Source of the DNA: Synechococcus sp. PL34863bin_39
GTDB lineage: Bacteria > Cyanobacteriota > Cyanobacteriia > PCC-6307 > Cyanobiaceae
Length of the DNA stretch: 6,879 bases
Direction: 5' to 3'
Assembly (NCBI GenBank): GCA_011523155.1
Contig: WTHL01000229.1
Location: 1 to 6,879, forward strand
Each line of letters starts with the position of its first letter. Position 1 is the stretch's first letter. The translations under genes were made by a program, and so were the position numbers. Positions 1 through 5,886 of the stretch are shown one piece after another. The notes under the pieces were generated by a model. That model made no database searches. It was not told where the DNA came from and was given only the letters and a program-made list of their open reading frames with translations.

Positions 1-148
1 GGGTCACCCACCAGCTGCTGATCGCATCGATCAGCTGCCGACCATCCCCGAGGTGCAGGCGTGCTCCCTTGGCGCTGGTCACATTCAGCGGCTCCGGGTG
101 CAGGGCCACCTGGGTGGTTGGGTGCCAGAGGTGGGGGTGCCAGGACAT
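1..148 (-). CDS. bioA: Adenosylmethionine-8-amino-7-oxononanoate aminotransferase, N-terminal part (gene runs off left edge)
   Basis: The reverse strand from ATG at 148 reads 49 codons to the window edge. The peptide begins MSWHPHLWHPTTQV and continues through LGDGRQLIDAISSWWVT. This matches the N-terminus of BioA (DAPA synthase), a PLP-dependent class III aminotransferase that uses S-adenosylmethionine as amino donor to make 7,8-diaminopelargonate in biotin synthesis, in the cytoplasm. The SSWW motif (Trp46-Trp47 here) corresponds to the Trp52-Trp53 pair that lines the substrate pocket in E. coli BioA. The PLP lysine lies outside the window. ATG 148 is chosen because homologous sequence begins immediately after it. 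The frame stays open upstream without a stop, so a GTG at 220 is a possible but less likely start. No clear Shine-Dalgarno precedes ATG 148, which is common in cyanobacteria. The gene is divergent from the ATPase operon. Confidence 0.9.
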   Translation of the reverse strand, partial: MSWHPHLWHPTTQVALHPEPLNVTSAKGARLHLGDGRQLIDAISSWWVT

Positions 149-166
149 CCCGTTGGCCTGAAGAGC

Positions 167-176
167 TCTGATCAGA
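167..176. repeat. Perfect palindrome TCTGATCAGA in the divergent region
   Basis: Ten bases read the same on both strands, and they overlap a second palindrome, AGAGCTCT, at 162-169. The half-site GATCAGA occurs again at 242-248, just before the ATPase gene. The location, 19 to 28 bases upstream of the bioA ATG, would suit an operator. It does not resemble the BirA or BioR operators I know. A regulatory role is inferred from position only. Confidence 0.35.
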
Positions 177-194
177 TTTGCAGACCGAGCGGCG

Positions 195-233
195 TCTCTC
201 GCTTTCGTCGCCTGATGCACTCTCTTGCTTTCG
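195..233. repeat. Spaced direct repeat, 13-base units TCTCTCGCTTTCG / TCTCTTGCTTTCG
   Basis: The two units lie at 195-207 and 221-233, differ at one base, and are 26 bases apart start to start. They sit in the divergent region between bioA and the ATPase gene. They could be paired regulator binding sites or a chance duplication. Confidence 0.35.
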
Positions 234-270
234 CCATTACGGATCAGACCTGTCAGGGTTGGCTGGCTGA

Positions 271-1185
271 ATGTCTGATGCCTTGACGTCAAAGGATCTG
301 CAGTTGTTGCTGACGTCGGTTGGCGAGGTGCTGCTCGGCAAGGAGCAGCAGATCAGGCTTGCGGTCAGTTGCCTGTTGGCCGGCGGTCATCTGTTGCTCG
401 AAGATCGCCCCGGCATGGGGAAATCCACCCTGGCCGAGGCCCTCGCGCGCGCTGCTGGCCTCGCGTTCAAGCGGGTCAGTTTCACCAGTGATCTTCTGCC
501 GGCCGATCTCACTGGCATCAATGTGTTCAACTCCTCGGAGGCCTCCTTCCGCTTTCAGCCCGGCCCGTTGTTCACCCAGGTGCTGCTGGCGGATGAGATC
601 AACAGGGCCAGTCCGCGCACCCAGAGCGCCTTGCTTGAAGCGATGGCTGCTGGTCGGGTGAGTGTGGATGGCACCAGCCATGATCTGCCGCAGCCCTTCT
701 TCGTGATCGCCACCCAGAACAGCCTTGAGCAGGTGGGCACCAGTCCGCTGCCGGAGGCCCAGCTCGATCGCTTCCTGATGCGGGTGAGTCTTGGTTGCCC
801 GGCTCGTGAAACGGAGCTTGCCTTGCTGCGGGGCTCTGCAGTTCCTGTGTCGTCAACGCAACGCGTTCTCGATCCAGGCGCTTTGTTGGAGCTGCAACAG
901 CGCTGTGCAGCCCAGCATTGTTCCGATGCTCTTCTTGCCTACGTGCTGGATCTGGTCGCGGCCAGCCGTCAAGGGCTGACGGGGCTGTCCCCGCGGGCCA
1001 TGCAGGGGCTGCTGGCTGCTGCCAAGGGCTGGTCCCTTCTGGCCGGTCGCGATCATGTGGTCATCGACGATGTTCAGGCCGTGCTGCCTGCGGTGGTCGA
1101 GCATCGCCTGGATGGGGGTTGCCCGTCGCAACGCGGTGCCCCTTTCAGCACCAGGCTGCTGGAGGGCGTCAATGCCCTCCGCTGA
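271..1185 (+). CDS. MoxR-family AAA+ ATPase
   Basis: This 304-residue protein is a complete MoxR-type AAA+ ATPase. The Walker A loop is EDRPGMGKST (residues 44-53), Walker B is DEINRA (108-113), sensor 1 is the Asn of IATQN (Asn150) followed by the family's PEAQLDRF stretch (161-168), and sensor 2 is Arg242 in LSPRA. Length is typical of the family. MoxR ATPases are thought to act as cytoplasmic chaperones that remodel or insert cofactors into partner proteins, often vWA-domain or DUF58 proteins, using ATP hydrolysis. The true substrate here is unknown. The start at 271 gives a normal MoxR N-terminus; only a weak AGGG lies upstream near 255. It is the first gene of a tight three-gene operon: its last 14 bases overlap the DUF58 gene, which suggests translational coupling and a physical partnership. 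I see no damage to any catalytic motif. Confidence 0.95.
   Translation: MSDALTSKDLQLLLTSVGEVLLGKEQQIRLAVSCLLAGGHLLLEDRPGMGKSTLAEALARAAGLAFKRVSFTSDLLPADLTGINVFNSSEASFRFQPGPLFTQVLLADEINRASPRTQSALLEAMAAGRVSVDGTSHDLPQPFFVIATQNSLEQVGTSPLPEAQLDRFLMRVSLGCPARETELALLRGSAVPVSSTQRVLDPGALLELQQRCAAQHCSDALLAYVLDLVAASRQGLTGLSPRAMQGLLAAAKGWSLLAGRDHVVIDDVQAVLPAVVEHRLDGGCPSQRGAPFSTRLLEGVNALR
1161..1165 (+). promoter_or_regulatory. Ribosome binding site (GGAGG) for the DUF58 gene, inside the ATPase gene
   Basis: GGAGG lies 6 bases before the ATG at 1172, within the last codons of the ATPase gene. It settles the DUF58 start at 1172 rather than the upstream in-frame ATG at 1055, which would overlap the ATPase far more and add residues unlike the family. 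Confidence 0.75.
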
Positions 1186-2029
1186 CGTCACCCTGGGCCT
1201 GCGCAATCTCTACATCCTTCCCAGTCGCTTCGGCCTGCTCTGGCTCTCGGTCGCCGGTCTGTTGTTGCTGGTCGCCAACCAGACCACCAGCAACAGCACC
1301 CGTTTGCTCGGGTTCCTGATGCTCGGCTTGATGATGCTGGCCCTGTTTCTCACCCATGACTGCCTGTACGGCCTCAGGCTTCGCTGCGGTGAGCCGCTGC
1401 CTTGCTTCGCGGGCGATGTCGCCACCTATCCGGTCATGCTCGAGAGTCGCTGTGCCCGCCCGCCCCTGCGGCTTCGGTTGCAGGGCAACGCGCTCAGTGT
1501 CACGGATCCCTTGCCAGTGGGTGTGACCACTGTTGGACTGCTCTGGCAGCCGCAGGGGCGGGGCTGGCATCACCCCCCCAGGCTTCAGATCAGCACCCAG
1601 GCACCCCTGGGTCTGTTCGTCTGCTGGAGCCGCTGGCCGCTGCCCAGGCCGCAGCTGATCTGGCCTCGCCGTCAGCCTGGCGTCGTGCTGGAACAAACGC
1701 TGGCCCGGGAGCGCACTGGCTTGGACGAATGGCAGGATCTTCGGCCTTTTCGGGAGGGCGAGCGACCTGCCGCCCTTGATTGGCGGGGAGCGGCGAAGGG
1801 GCGTCCCCTGCAGGCCAAGGTGTTCGGCGATCCCCTGGAGTCGGAGCTGATGCTGGCGCCGCTGCCCGAGATGCCCCTGGATCAGGCCCTGGAGCATCTG
1901 GCAGCGCGGATCTGGCAGATGCACCAGCGGGGCGAACGCTATGGCCTGCGGCTTCCTGCCTCCACACTGCATCCCGGCGCAGGCGTCCGCCATCGGGATG
2001 CCTGCCTCGAGGCGTTGGCACTGGCATGA
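1172..2029 (+). CDS. DUF58 domain membrane protein
   Basis: The product has 285 residues. After a short N-terminus, LPSRFG (16-21) leads into two hydrophobic helices, about residues 20-36 and 45-61, typical of the DUF58 group found with MoxR and transglutaminase genes. A soluble domain follows. The DUF58 signature LRPFREGE...LDW occupies 190-204, with Asp203-Trp204, followed by a PLQAKVF segment. DUF58 proteins are predicted inner-membrane proteins whose soluble part is related to vWA folds and faces the cytoplasm, where a MoxR ATPase could act on it; their biochemical role is not established. Length is slightly short against the roughly 300-400 residues I expect. The start at 1172 is supported by GGAGG six bases upstream. 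The gene overlaps the ATPase gene by 14 bases and ends one base before the transglutaminase ATG. Confidence 0.9.
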   Translation: MPSADVTLGLRNLYILPSRFGLLWLSVAGLLLLVANQTTSNSTRLLGFLMLGLMMLALFLTHDCLYGLRLRCGEPLPCFAGDVATYPVMLESRCARPPLRLRLQGNALSVTDPLPVGVTTVGLLWQPQGRGWHHPPRLQISTQAPLGLFVCWSRWPLPRPQLIWPRRQPGVVLEQTLARERTGLDEWQDLRPFREGERPAALDWRGAAKGRPLQAKVFGDPLESELMLAPLPEMPLDQALEHLAARIWQMHQRGERYGLRLPASTLHPGAGVRHRDACLEALALA

Positions 2030-2030
2030 C

Positions 2031-3902
2031 ATGAACCGTCTGCTGCGCTTCGACAACCTCGCCGGTCTGGCGATCCCGCCACTGCTGTTGCAGTGCATGG
2101 CCCTGAACTGGTCGTCGCCCCTGACATGGCCCACCTGGGCGCTGATAATCGCCGCTGCGTTCAAGCTGCGGGTCTGCCGGCGGCCCTTTGACCACAGGCT
2201 TGTGGCGGTGCTGCAGCTGCTGTCGGCCGGGTTGCTGGCGGCCCAGCTTCAGGGGCTGCTGCCGACGGTGCTCCAACTGCTGGCCGTTCTGATGGCGCTG
2301 GGGGGGCTGCTGAAGCAGGAGCTTGGTGGGCTGTTGTCCCTGGGCGGGCTGCTGCGGCGCAGCCTCCAGTTGCTTCTGGCCACCCTTCCTCTGGCCCTGC
2401 TTCTGTTCCTGTTCGTTCCCCGGGTTCCGCCCCTGCTGATCTCCGATCTGGCGGCGTCACGGGGAGCGGTGACCGGCCTCTCCCCCGATCTGGATCCGCT
2501 CAGCATCGCGGAGTTGGCGGCAGTGGATGCACCGGCGGCGCGGATGCTGGTGTCGGAAGGCGAGACCTTGCCGACCGATGGCTACTGGCGGGTGCTGGTG
2601 CACGAGCAGTTCGATGGCCGCCGCTGGCAGCATCGGGATCCACCGCTGCCATCTACCCGTGGATCTGCAGGGCGCGTGGCGGCGGAGTCGAGTCAGTGGT
2701 GGGTGGTGGAGCCCTCTGCCAACCGTGTGGTGCCGTGGGATGGCCGTTCCCTCCCGATGGCCCGCAACCAGTGGATCAGTGGGGAGGGGGAGTTGCTCCT
2801 GGGCGCGGCCTCTCGCCAGAGGCGCTCCTTCCGCATGGGTTCTGGTCAGGCCGCCCTGGCCTGGCAGCGGCGTGCACCGATGGCGAGTGAGCGCGAACTG
2901 CCGCCAGAGGGCTTGCCCCGGCTGCGTGCCCTCGGTGCCGAGTGGCGAGCGTTGCCGTCGGATCGGGATCGCCTCGCGGCGGCCGAACGCTGGTTCCGCA
3001 ATCAGCCCTTTCGCTACAGCCTCCGGCCCGGGCCCATGACCGATCTCGACGTTTTTCTGTTTGAGGATCGGCTCGGGTTCTGTGGCCATTACGCCAGTGC
3101 CCTGGCCGCCCTGATGCGTTCCGCCGACGTGCCGTCTCGGGTGGTGAGCGGCTACCTCGGGGGGCAGGTGGTGCAACCCCTCAGTGGGGGGTCCTACCTC
3201 GATCTGCGCCAGAGCAATGCCCATGCCTGGGTCGAGGTGTGGCTGGAGGGCCTCGGCTGGCGGCGCGTGGATCCGACCGTCTGGATTTCAGGGGCGGGTA
3301 CGGGCGCTGATGGTGCGGCGGCAGGTCAGCAGGATCAGTCCGTGGGCGCCGGAGCGCGGGCGGCCGTTCCCTGGTGGCAGTGGTTGCAATGGCAGTGGTG
3401 GGGCCTTGACCTGGCCTGGACCCGCTGGTGGCTCGGCTTTGATCAGTCCAGGCAGCAGGCCTGGCTGGAGGCCCTGTTCGGTGCCCGTCTGCGCTGGCTG
3501 GGCCTCACCCTGGTGGGGGCAGCCCTGGCATCCGTCGCTCTCGGCTGGGGCCTGTTGCGCTTCCGTGTCTCCTTGCAGACGCCGTTGGAGCAGTCCCTGC
3601 GCCTGCTGGCCCGGCTGGGGGTCACGCCTGTGCGAGGCGAGAGCTTTTCGCAGCTCTGCAGGCGGGCGGCCGAGGTGTGTCCCGATCGTGCGCCCCTGCT
3701 GCTGGCCATGGCGGAGCATCAGCAGGCGCTGGTCCACGCGCGGTTGACCCGTGCCCAGCGCAGGGGGCATCGCCGAGGCTGGACACAGAGTCGGCGGCAG
3801 CTCCTGACCCTGCCAGCCGTTTCGGTGTCAGACGTTTCGGTGCCGGCCGGTCGGGGGCTCAGGAGGGGTGACTCCCCGTCTGACCGATCAGCCAGGCACT
3901 GA
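2031..3902 (+). CDS. TgpA-like membrane transglutaminase (DUF3488 + transglutaminase core)
   Basis: The 623-residue product has the TgpA architecture. Five hydrophobic segments lie at about residues 10-25, 33-47, 57-73, 76-93 and 111-129. A linker with TGLSPDLDPLSIAEL and an FDGRRW motif (194-199) follows, then a transglutaminase core, one more membrane helix (about 488-512) and a basic cytoplasmic tail. The catalytic triad looks intact: Cys351 in GFCGHYAS, His398 in NAHAWVEVW, Asp414 in VDPT. The core should face the periplasm, where TgpA of Pseudomonas is thought to act on the cell envelope; the reaction and substrate here are unknown. Residues 448-467 are unusually rich in Trp. ATG 2031 is preferred because MNRLLRFDNL gives a normal N-terminus; an in-frame ATG at 1998 would overlap the DUF58 gene. 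The spacing implies one transcript with the two genes upstream. The last 44 bases overlap the convergent UPF0114 gene. Confidence 0.93.
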   Translation: MNRLLRFDNLAGLAIPPLLLQCMALNWSSPLTWPTWALIIAAAFKLRVCRRPFDHRLVAVLQLLSAGLLAAQLQGLLPTVLQLLAVLMALGGLLKQELGGLLSLGGLLRRSLQLLLATLPLALLLFLFVPRVPPLLISDLAASRGAVTGLSPDLDPLSIAELAAVDAPAARMLVSEGETLPTDGYWRVLVHEQFDGRRWQHRDPPLPSTRGSAGRVAAESSQWWVVEPSANRVVPWDGRSLPMARNQWISGEGELLLGAASRQRRSFRMGSGQAALAWQRRAPMASERELPPEGLPRLRALGAEWRALPSDRDRLAAAERWFRNQPFRYSLRPGPMTDLDVFLFEDRLGFCGHYASALAALMRSADVPSRVVSGYLGGQVVQPLSGGSYLDLRQSNAHAWVEVWLEGLGWRRVDPTVWISGAGTGADGAAAGQQDQSVGAGARAAVPWWQWLQWQWWGLDLAWTRWWLGFDQSRQQAWLEALFGARLRWLGLTLVGAALASVALGWGLLRFRVSLQTPLEQSLRLLARLGVTPVRGESFSQLCRRAAEVCPDRAPLLLAMAEHQQALVHARLTRAQRRGHRRGWTQSRRQLLTLPAVSVSDVSVPAGRGLRRGDSPSDRSARH

Positions 3903-4401
3903 ACGCCAGCATCAGAACGCCGCCGCAGTACATCACCAGTTCATTGATCGATGACACATCGAAGCTCACCATCAACTTGAAGGCGGTCACGATCAGTGCC
4001 ACAACAATCACCTTGGTGAGCTTCTGCTTGAGCCCATCCAGGGAGTCGATGCTCAGCAGATTGCGGCGCAACGGCGAGGTGTCCTGCTGGCGTTGATCGA
4101 TGTCGGAAATGATCAGCTCGTAGATGCCGTATCCGAAGATCAGCAGGGCGATGCCGATCAGGTAGTAGTCGATGCCCCCGACCACCTTGCCGATCAGCAG
4201 GGTGCTGGTCGCATGGGTGAAGTGACCCTGCACGACTTTGCCCAGCACGCTGATCTCGGCATAGGTGCCGATCGCAAAGCAGCTCACACTGCCGAGCAGG
4301 CTCATCACCACAGGCACCAGCGTCACCAGGCGAAAGCGCCAGATCAGTCGTTCGAAGCCCCGTTCCACGCGGGCTGATGGTCGTCTGCCTTGCACCGTCA
4401 T
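3859..4401 (-). CDS. UPF0114 (YqhA-like) family membrane protein
   Basis: The 180-residue product has four predicted membrane helices at about 24-45, 76-98, 128-146 and 152-172. It carries the landmarks I associate with UPF0114: VERGFERLIW near the start (12-21), GIDYYLIGIALLIFGYGIYE (76-95), and a cytoplasmic SLDGLKQKLTKVIVVALIV segment (120-138). UPF0114 proteins are small inner-membrane proteins of unproven function. ATG 4401 gives the normal family N-terminus. The open frame reaches back to an ATG at 4521, but that extension is Pro/Arg-rich, unlike the family, and would overlap the glycosyltransferase gene. There is no strong Shine-Dalgarno. It lies 61 bases downstream of the glycosyltransferase stop on the same strand and may be cotranscribed. 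Its 3' end runs 44 bases into the end of the convergent transglutaminase gene. Confidence 0.88.
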   Translation of the reverse strand: MTVQGRRPSARVERGFERLIWRFRLVTLVPVVMSLLGSVSCFAIGTYAEISVLGKVVQGHFTHATSTLLIGKVVGGIDYYLIGIALLIFGYGIYELIISDIDQRQQDTSPLRRNLLSIDSLDGLKQKLTKVIVVALIVTAFKLMVSFDVSSINELVMYCGGVLMLAFSAWLIGQTGSHPS

Positions 4402-4462
4402 TCCGGCCCCGTCGCCTGACTGTCGGATAGCAGCGCGCTGCCTGGCTGCCAACGGCGACGGC
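4402..4462 (-). other. Spacer with inverted repeats between the glycosyltransferase and UPF0114 genes
   Basis: The spacer contains a perfect 12-base palindrome, GCAGCGCGCTGC, at 4430-4441. It is framed by outer arms GTCGCC (4411-4416) and GGCGAC (4454-4459), which are complementary. A transcript through here could fold into a nested structure just ahead of the UPF0114 start. There is no run of T after the stem, so it does not look like a factor-independent terminator. A role in translation control or RNA processing is possible but unproven. Confidence 0.35.
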
Positions 4463-5815
4463 TCAGGCCGAGGCGCCGGATGGGAGCAAGGCCTCCAGGG
4501 CGTCGGCGGTCTGCGCAACACCGTTGTCCTCCTGGATCCGCCGTTGCAGGTCTTGGGCCCGTTGCCGGTAGCCCGCTTCGGCCTTGAGGCGCAGCAGGCT
4601 GTCTCGCAGGGCGTCCCGCGTCACGCTGGTGACGTTGTGGGTCGCAGGACTGACCCCGAGCTGTTCGAGGGTCTTGCCCCAGGCCGGCTGATCAGCGAAA
4701 AACGCCACGACGATGCTCGGGATTCCGCTGCGCAGGCTTGTGGCGGTGGTGCCGGCACCACCGTGGTGAATCGCGCCCAGCAGTTGGGGGAACAACCATT
4801 GATGGGGGCATGACTCCAGGATGAAGACCGAGGCCGGGCAACCCTCGTGCGGCAGCACCCGTCCCCATCCCGGCGAGAGAATCAGCCGCACTCCCGCGTC
4901 ACAGGCTGCCTGGATCACAACCTCGGCGAGGTCGGCCGGATTGCGCGGGATCATGCTGCCGAAGCCTGCGTAAACCGGCGGCGGGCCCTCAGCCAGAAAG
5001 GCCTGCAGGTCGTCCGGTGGGCTGTAGGCCTCGCTCGCCTGATCCGGTGCCAGGCAGTACCCAGTCACCTGGGCGTTGTCCGGCCAGTCCGCGGGGCGTG
5101 GCACCACGTGCGGGCTGAACAGATGCAGCAGCGGCGGTGCCTGCAGCTGGGGTGGTGCATCCCGCCGGCCCGCGATGCCGCTCCAGGGGAGTGCCGGCAA
5201 GCCCTCATCGGCGCGGAACGCCTGGATCACGTCTGCGGTCTGTCGCCACTTGATCAGGCGGATGACTCGGTAACTGAGGCGATGAAGGTGTCCACGCAGG
5301 CGTTGTCTCAGTCGTCCGCGCAGCCGCTGCCCGGGCGTTCCAGGCGCGGCTGGGCGTTCGGTCGGCCATTGAAGAAAGGAAAACTCCCGGGTGCCCGCCA
5401 GGGGGATGGGGCTGGTCACGGCAAACCGACAGCCTGCGGCTTCGGCAAGGTGGTAGGCCCAGAACGACAGGGGTGTTGCGATCAGCAGATCGCAGCCACC
5501 GATGGTCTGGCGAGCAGTCCTGAGCCATGCCGCCAACAGGTCGTCGTTGATCAGGCGCACGGCCTTGCCTTCCATCAGTTGAAGACCGGTGTCGGACCCC
5601 ATCAGCTCCTGGAAGTCGCCAGGGAGTGCTGTGAAACGCAGGTCCCGATCGCGGCACGCCTCCTCGAAATTGACACTGCCGATCAGATGAACCTGATGCT
5701 TGCGGCGGCGGAGTTCCCCCAGCAGGGCCAGGTAGGGCTCAAGGTCACCCCGGGAGCCGACGCTGATCAGATGAATGGAGGCCATGGCGGTCGGGAGCAG
5801 GCTCCTGAATGCCAT
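4463..5815 (-). CDS. GT1-type (GT-B fold) glycosyltransferase, sterol/macrolide glucosyltransferase-like
   Basis: The 450-residue product has the two halves of a GT-B enzyme. The N-terminal acceptor half starts with the family motif SVGSRGDLEPYLAL (18-31). The C-terminal half holds PPVYAGFGSM and the nucleotide-sugar motif HHGGAGTT (350-357), then FFADQP with Asp375-Gln376, which contacts the sugar in GT1 enzymes. The family transfers a hexose from a UDP- or TDP-sugar to a lipid, sterol, carotenoid or natural product; the acceptor cannot be told from sequence. No signal peptide is visible, so it is probably cytoplasmic or at the inner face of the membrane. A strongly basic stretch (163-191) could bind membrane. 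ATG 5815 has AGGAG five bases upstream; the internal ATG at 5785 (MASIHLISVG) is the alternative start. The gene lies 71 bases after the PRTase-like gene and 61 before the UPF0114 gene. Confidence 0.9.
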   Translation of the reverse strand: MAFRSLLPTAMASIHLISVGSRGDLEPYLALLGELRRRKHQVHLIGSVNFEEACRDRDLRFTALPGDFQELMGSDTGLQLMEGKAVRLINDDLLAAWLRTARQTIGGCDLLIATPLSFWAYHLAEAAGCRFAVTSPIPLAGTREFSFLQWPTERPAAPGTPGQRLRGRLRQRLRGHLHRLSYRVIRLIKWRQTADVIQAFRADEGLPALPWSGIAGRRDAPPQLQAPPLLHLFSPHVVPRPADWPDNAQVTGYCLAPDQASEAYSPPDDLQAFLAEGPPPVYAGFGSMIPRNPADLAEVVIQAACDAGVRLILSPGWGRVLPHEGCPASVFILESCPHQWLFPQLLGAIHHGGAGTTATSLRSGIPSIVVAFFADQPAWGKTLEQLGVSPATHNVTSVTRDALRDSLLRLKAEAGYRQRAQDLQRRIQEDNGVAQTADALEALLPSGASA

Positions 5816-5820
5816 GAATT

Positions 5821-5825
5821 CTCCT
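5821..5825 (-). promoter_or_regulatory. Ribosome binding site (AGGAG) for the glycosyltransferase
   Basis: On the minus strand AGGAG is followed by AATTC and then ATG at 5815, an ideal spacing of 5 bases. This favours the 450-residue start over the internal ATG at 5785, which has AGGAG only about 17 bases away. Confidence 0.75.
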
Positions 5826-5855
5826 GACTTTTCGCCCGCGTATCGGCCGTGTTTG

Positions 5856-5876
5856 CTGAGAAGCGGCTGAGAGCGG
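5856..5876. repeat. Tandem imperfect direct repeat CTGAGAAGCGG / CTGAGAGCGG
   Basis: Two adjoining units (5856-5866 and 5867-5876) differ by one inserted A. They lie in the 71-base spacer between the PRTase-like stop and the glycosyltransferase start. I see no terminator hairpin with a T run in this spacer and no convincing promoter, so readthrough from the upstream gene is plausible. The repeat may be replication slippage or a binding site. Confidence 0.4.
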
Positions 5877-5886
5877 CAGGCTCGCT

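Larger units (their letters stand above)
149..270. promoter_or_regulatory. Divergent intergenic region between bioA and the MoxR-DUF58-transglutaminase operon
   Basis: These 122 bases separate two genes transcribed away from each other, so they should carry both promoters. I see no convincing -35/-10 pair on either strand; the best partial matches (TTGCAG at 178, TTGCTT at 225) lack a good -10 at the right distance. The region does contain a 10-base palindrome and a 13-base direct repeat, listed separately. Promoter content is inferred from gene arrangement, not from a recognised element. Confidence 0.5.

Noticed and set aside
17..35. Perfect 8-base stem with a CAT loop (GCTGATCG / CGATCAGC)
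   Set aside because: It falls in codons for the conserved LIDAISS stretch of bioA, so coding constraint plus chance explains it; no T run or regulatory context.
53..286. Plus-strand open frame of 77 codons at the left edge
   Set aside because: It lies antisense to the clear bioA N-terminus and crosses the intergenic region; the peptide has no recognisable features.
1169..2164. Minus-strand open frame of 331 codons opposite the DUF58 gene
   Set aside because: It is antisense to a well-supported gene, has a Gln/Arg/Pro-rich composition typical of GC-rich shadow frames, and shows no domain motif.
3819..3842. GTTTCGGTG repeated 15 bases apart near the end of the transglutaminase gene
   Set aside because: It encodes a short Val-Ser repeat in a low-complexity tail (VSVSDVSV); too short to call an element.
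3862..3878. Short hairpin GGGG-TGACT-CCCC between the convergent genes as a terminator
   Set aside because: The stem is only about four base pairs, has no T run on either side, and lies inside coding sequence of both genes.
4402..4521. N-terminal extension of the UPF0114 protein to the ATG at 4521
   Set aside because: The extra 40 residues are Pro/Arg-rich, unlike the family, and would overlap the glycosyltransferase gene; the family N-terminus begins after ATG 4401.
4847..5827. Plus-strand open frame of 326 codons opposite the glycosyltransferase
   Set aside because: The minus-strand glycosyltransferase has all family motifs and an ideal ribosome binding site; the plus-strand peptide is a shadow with no motif.
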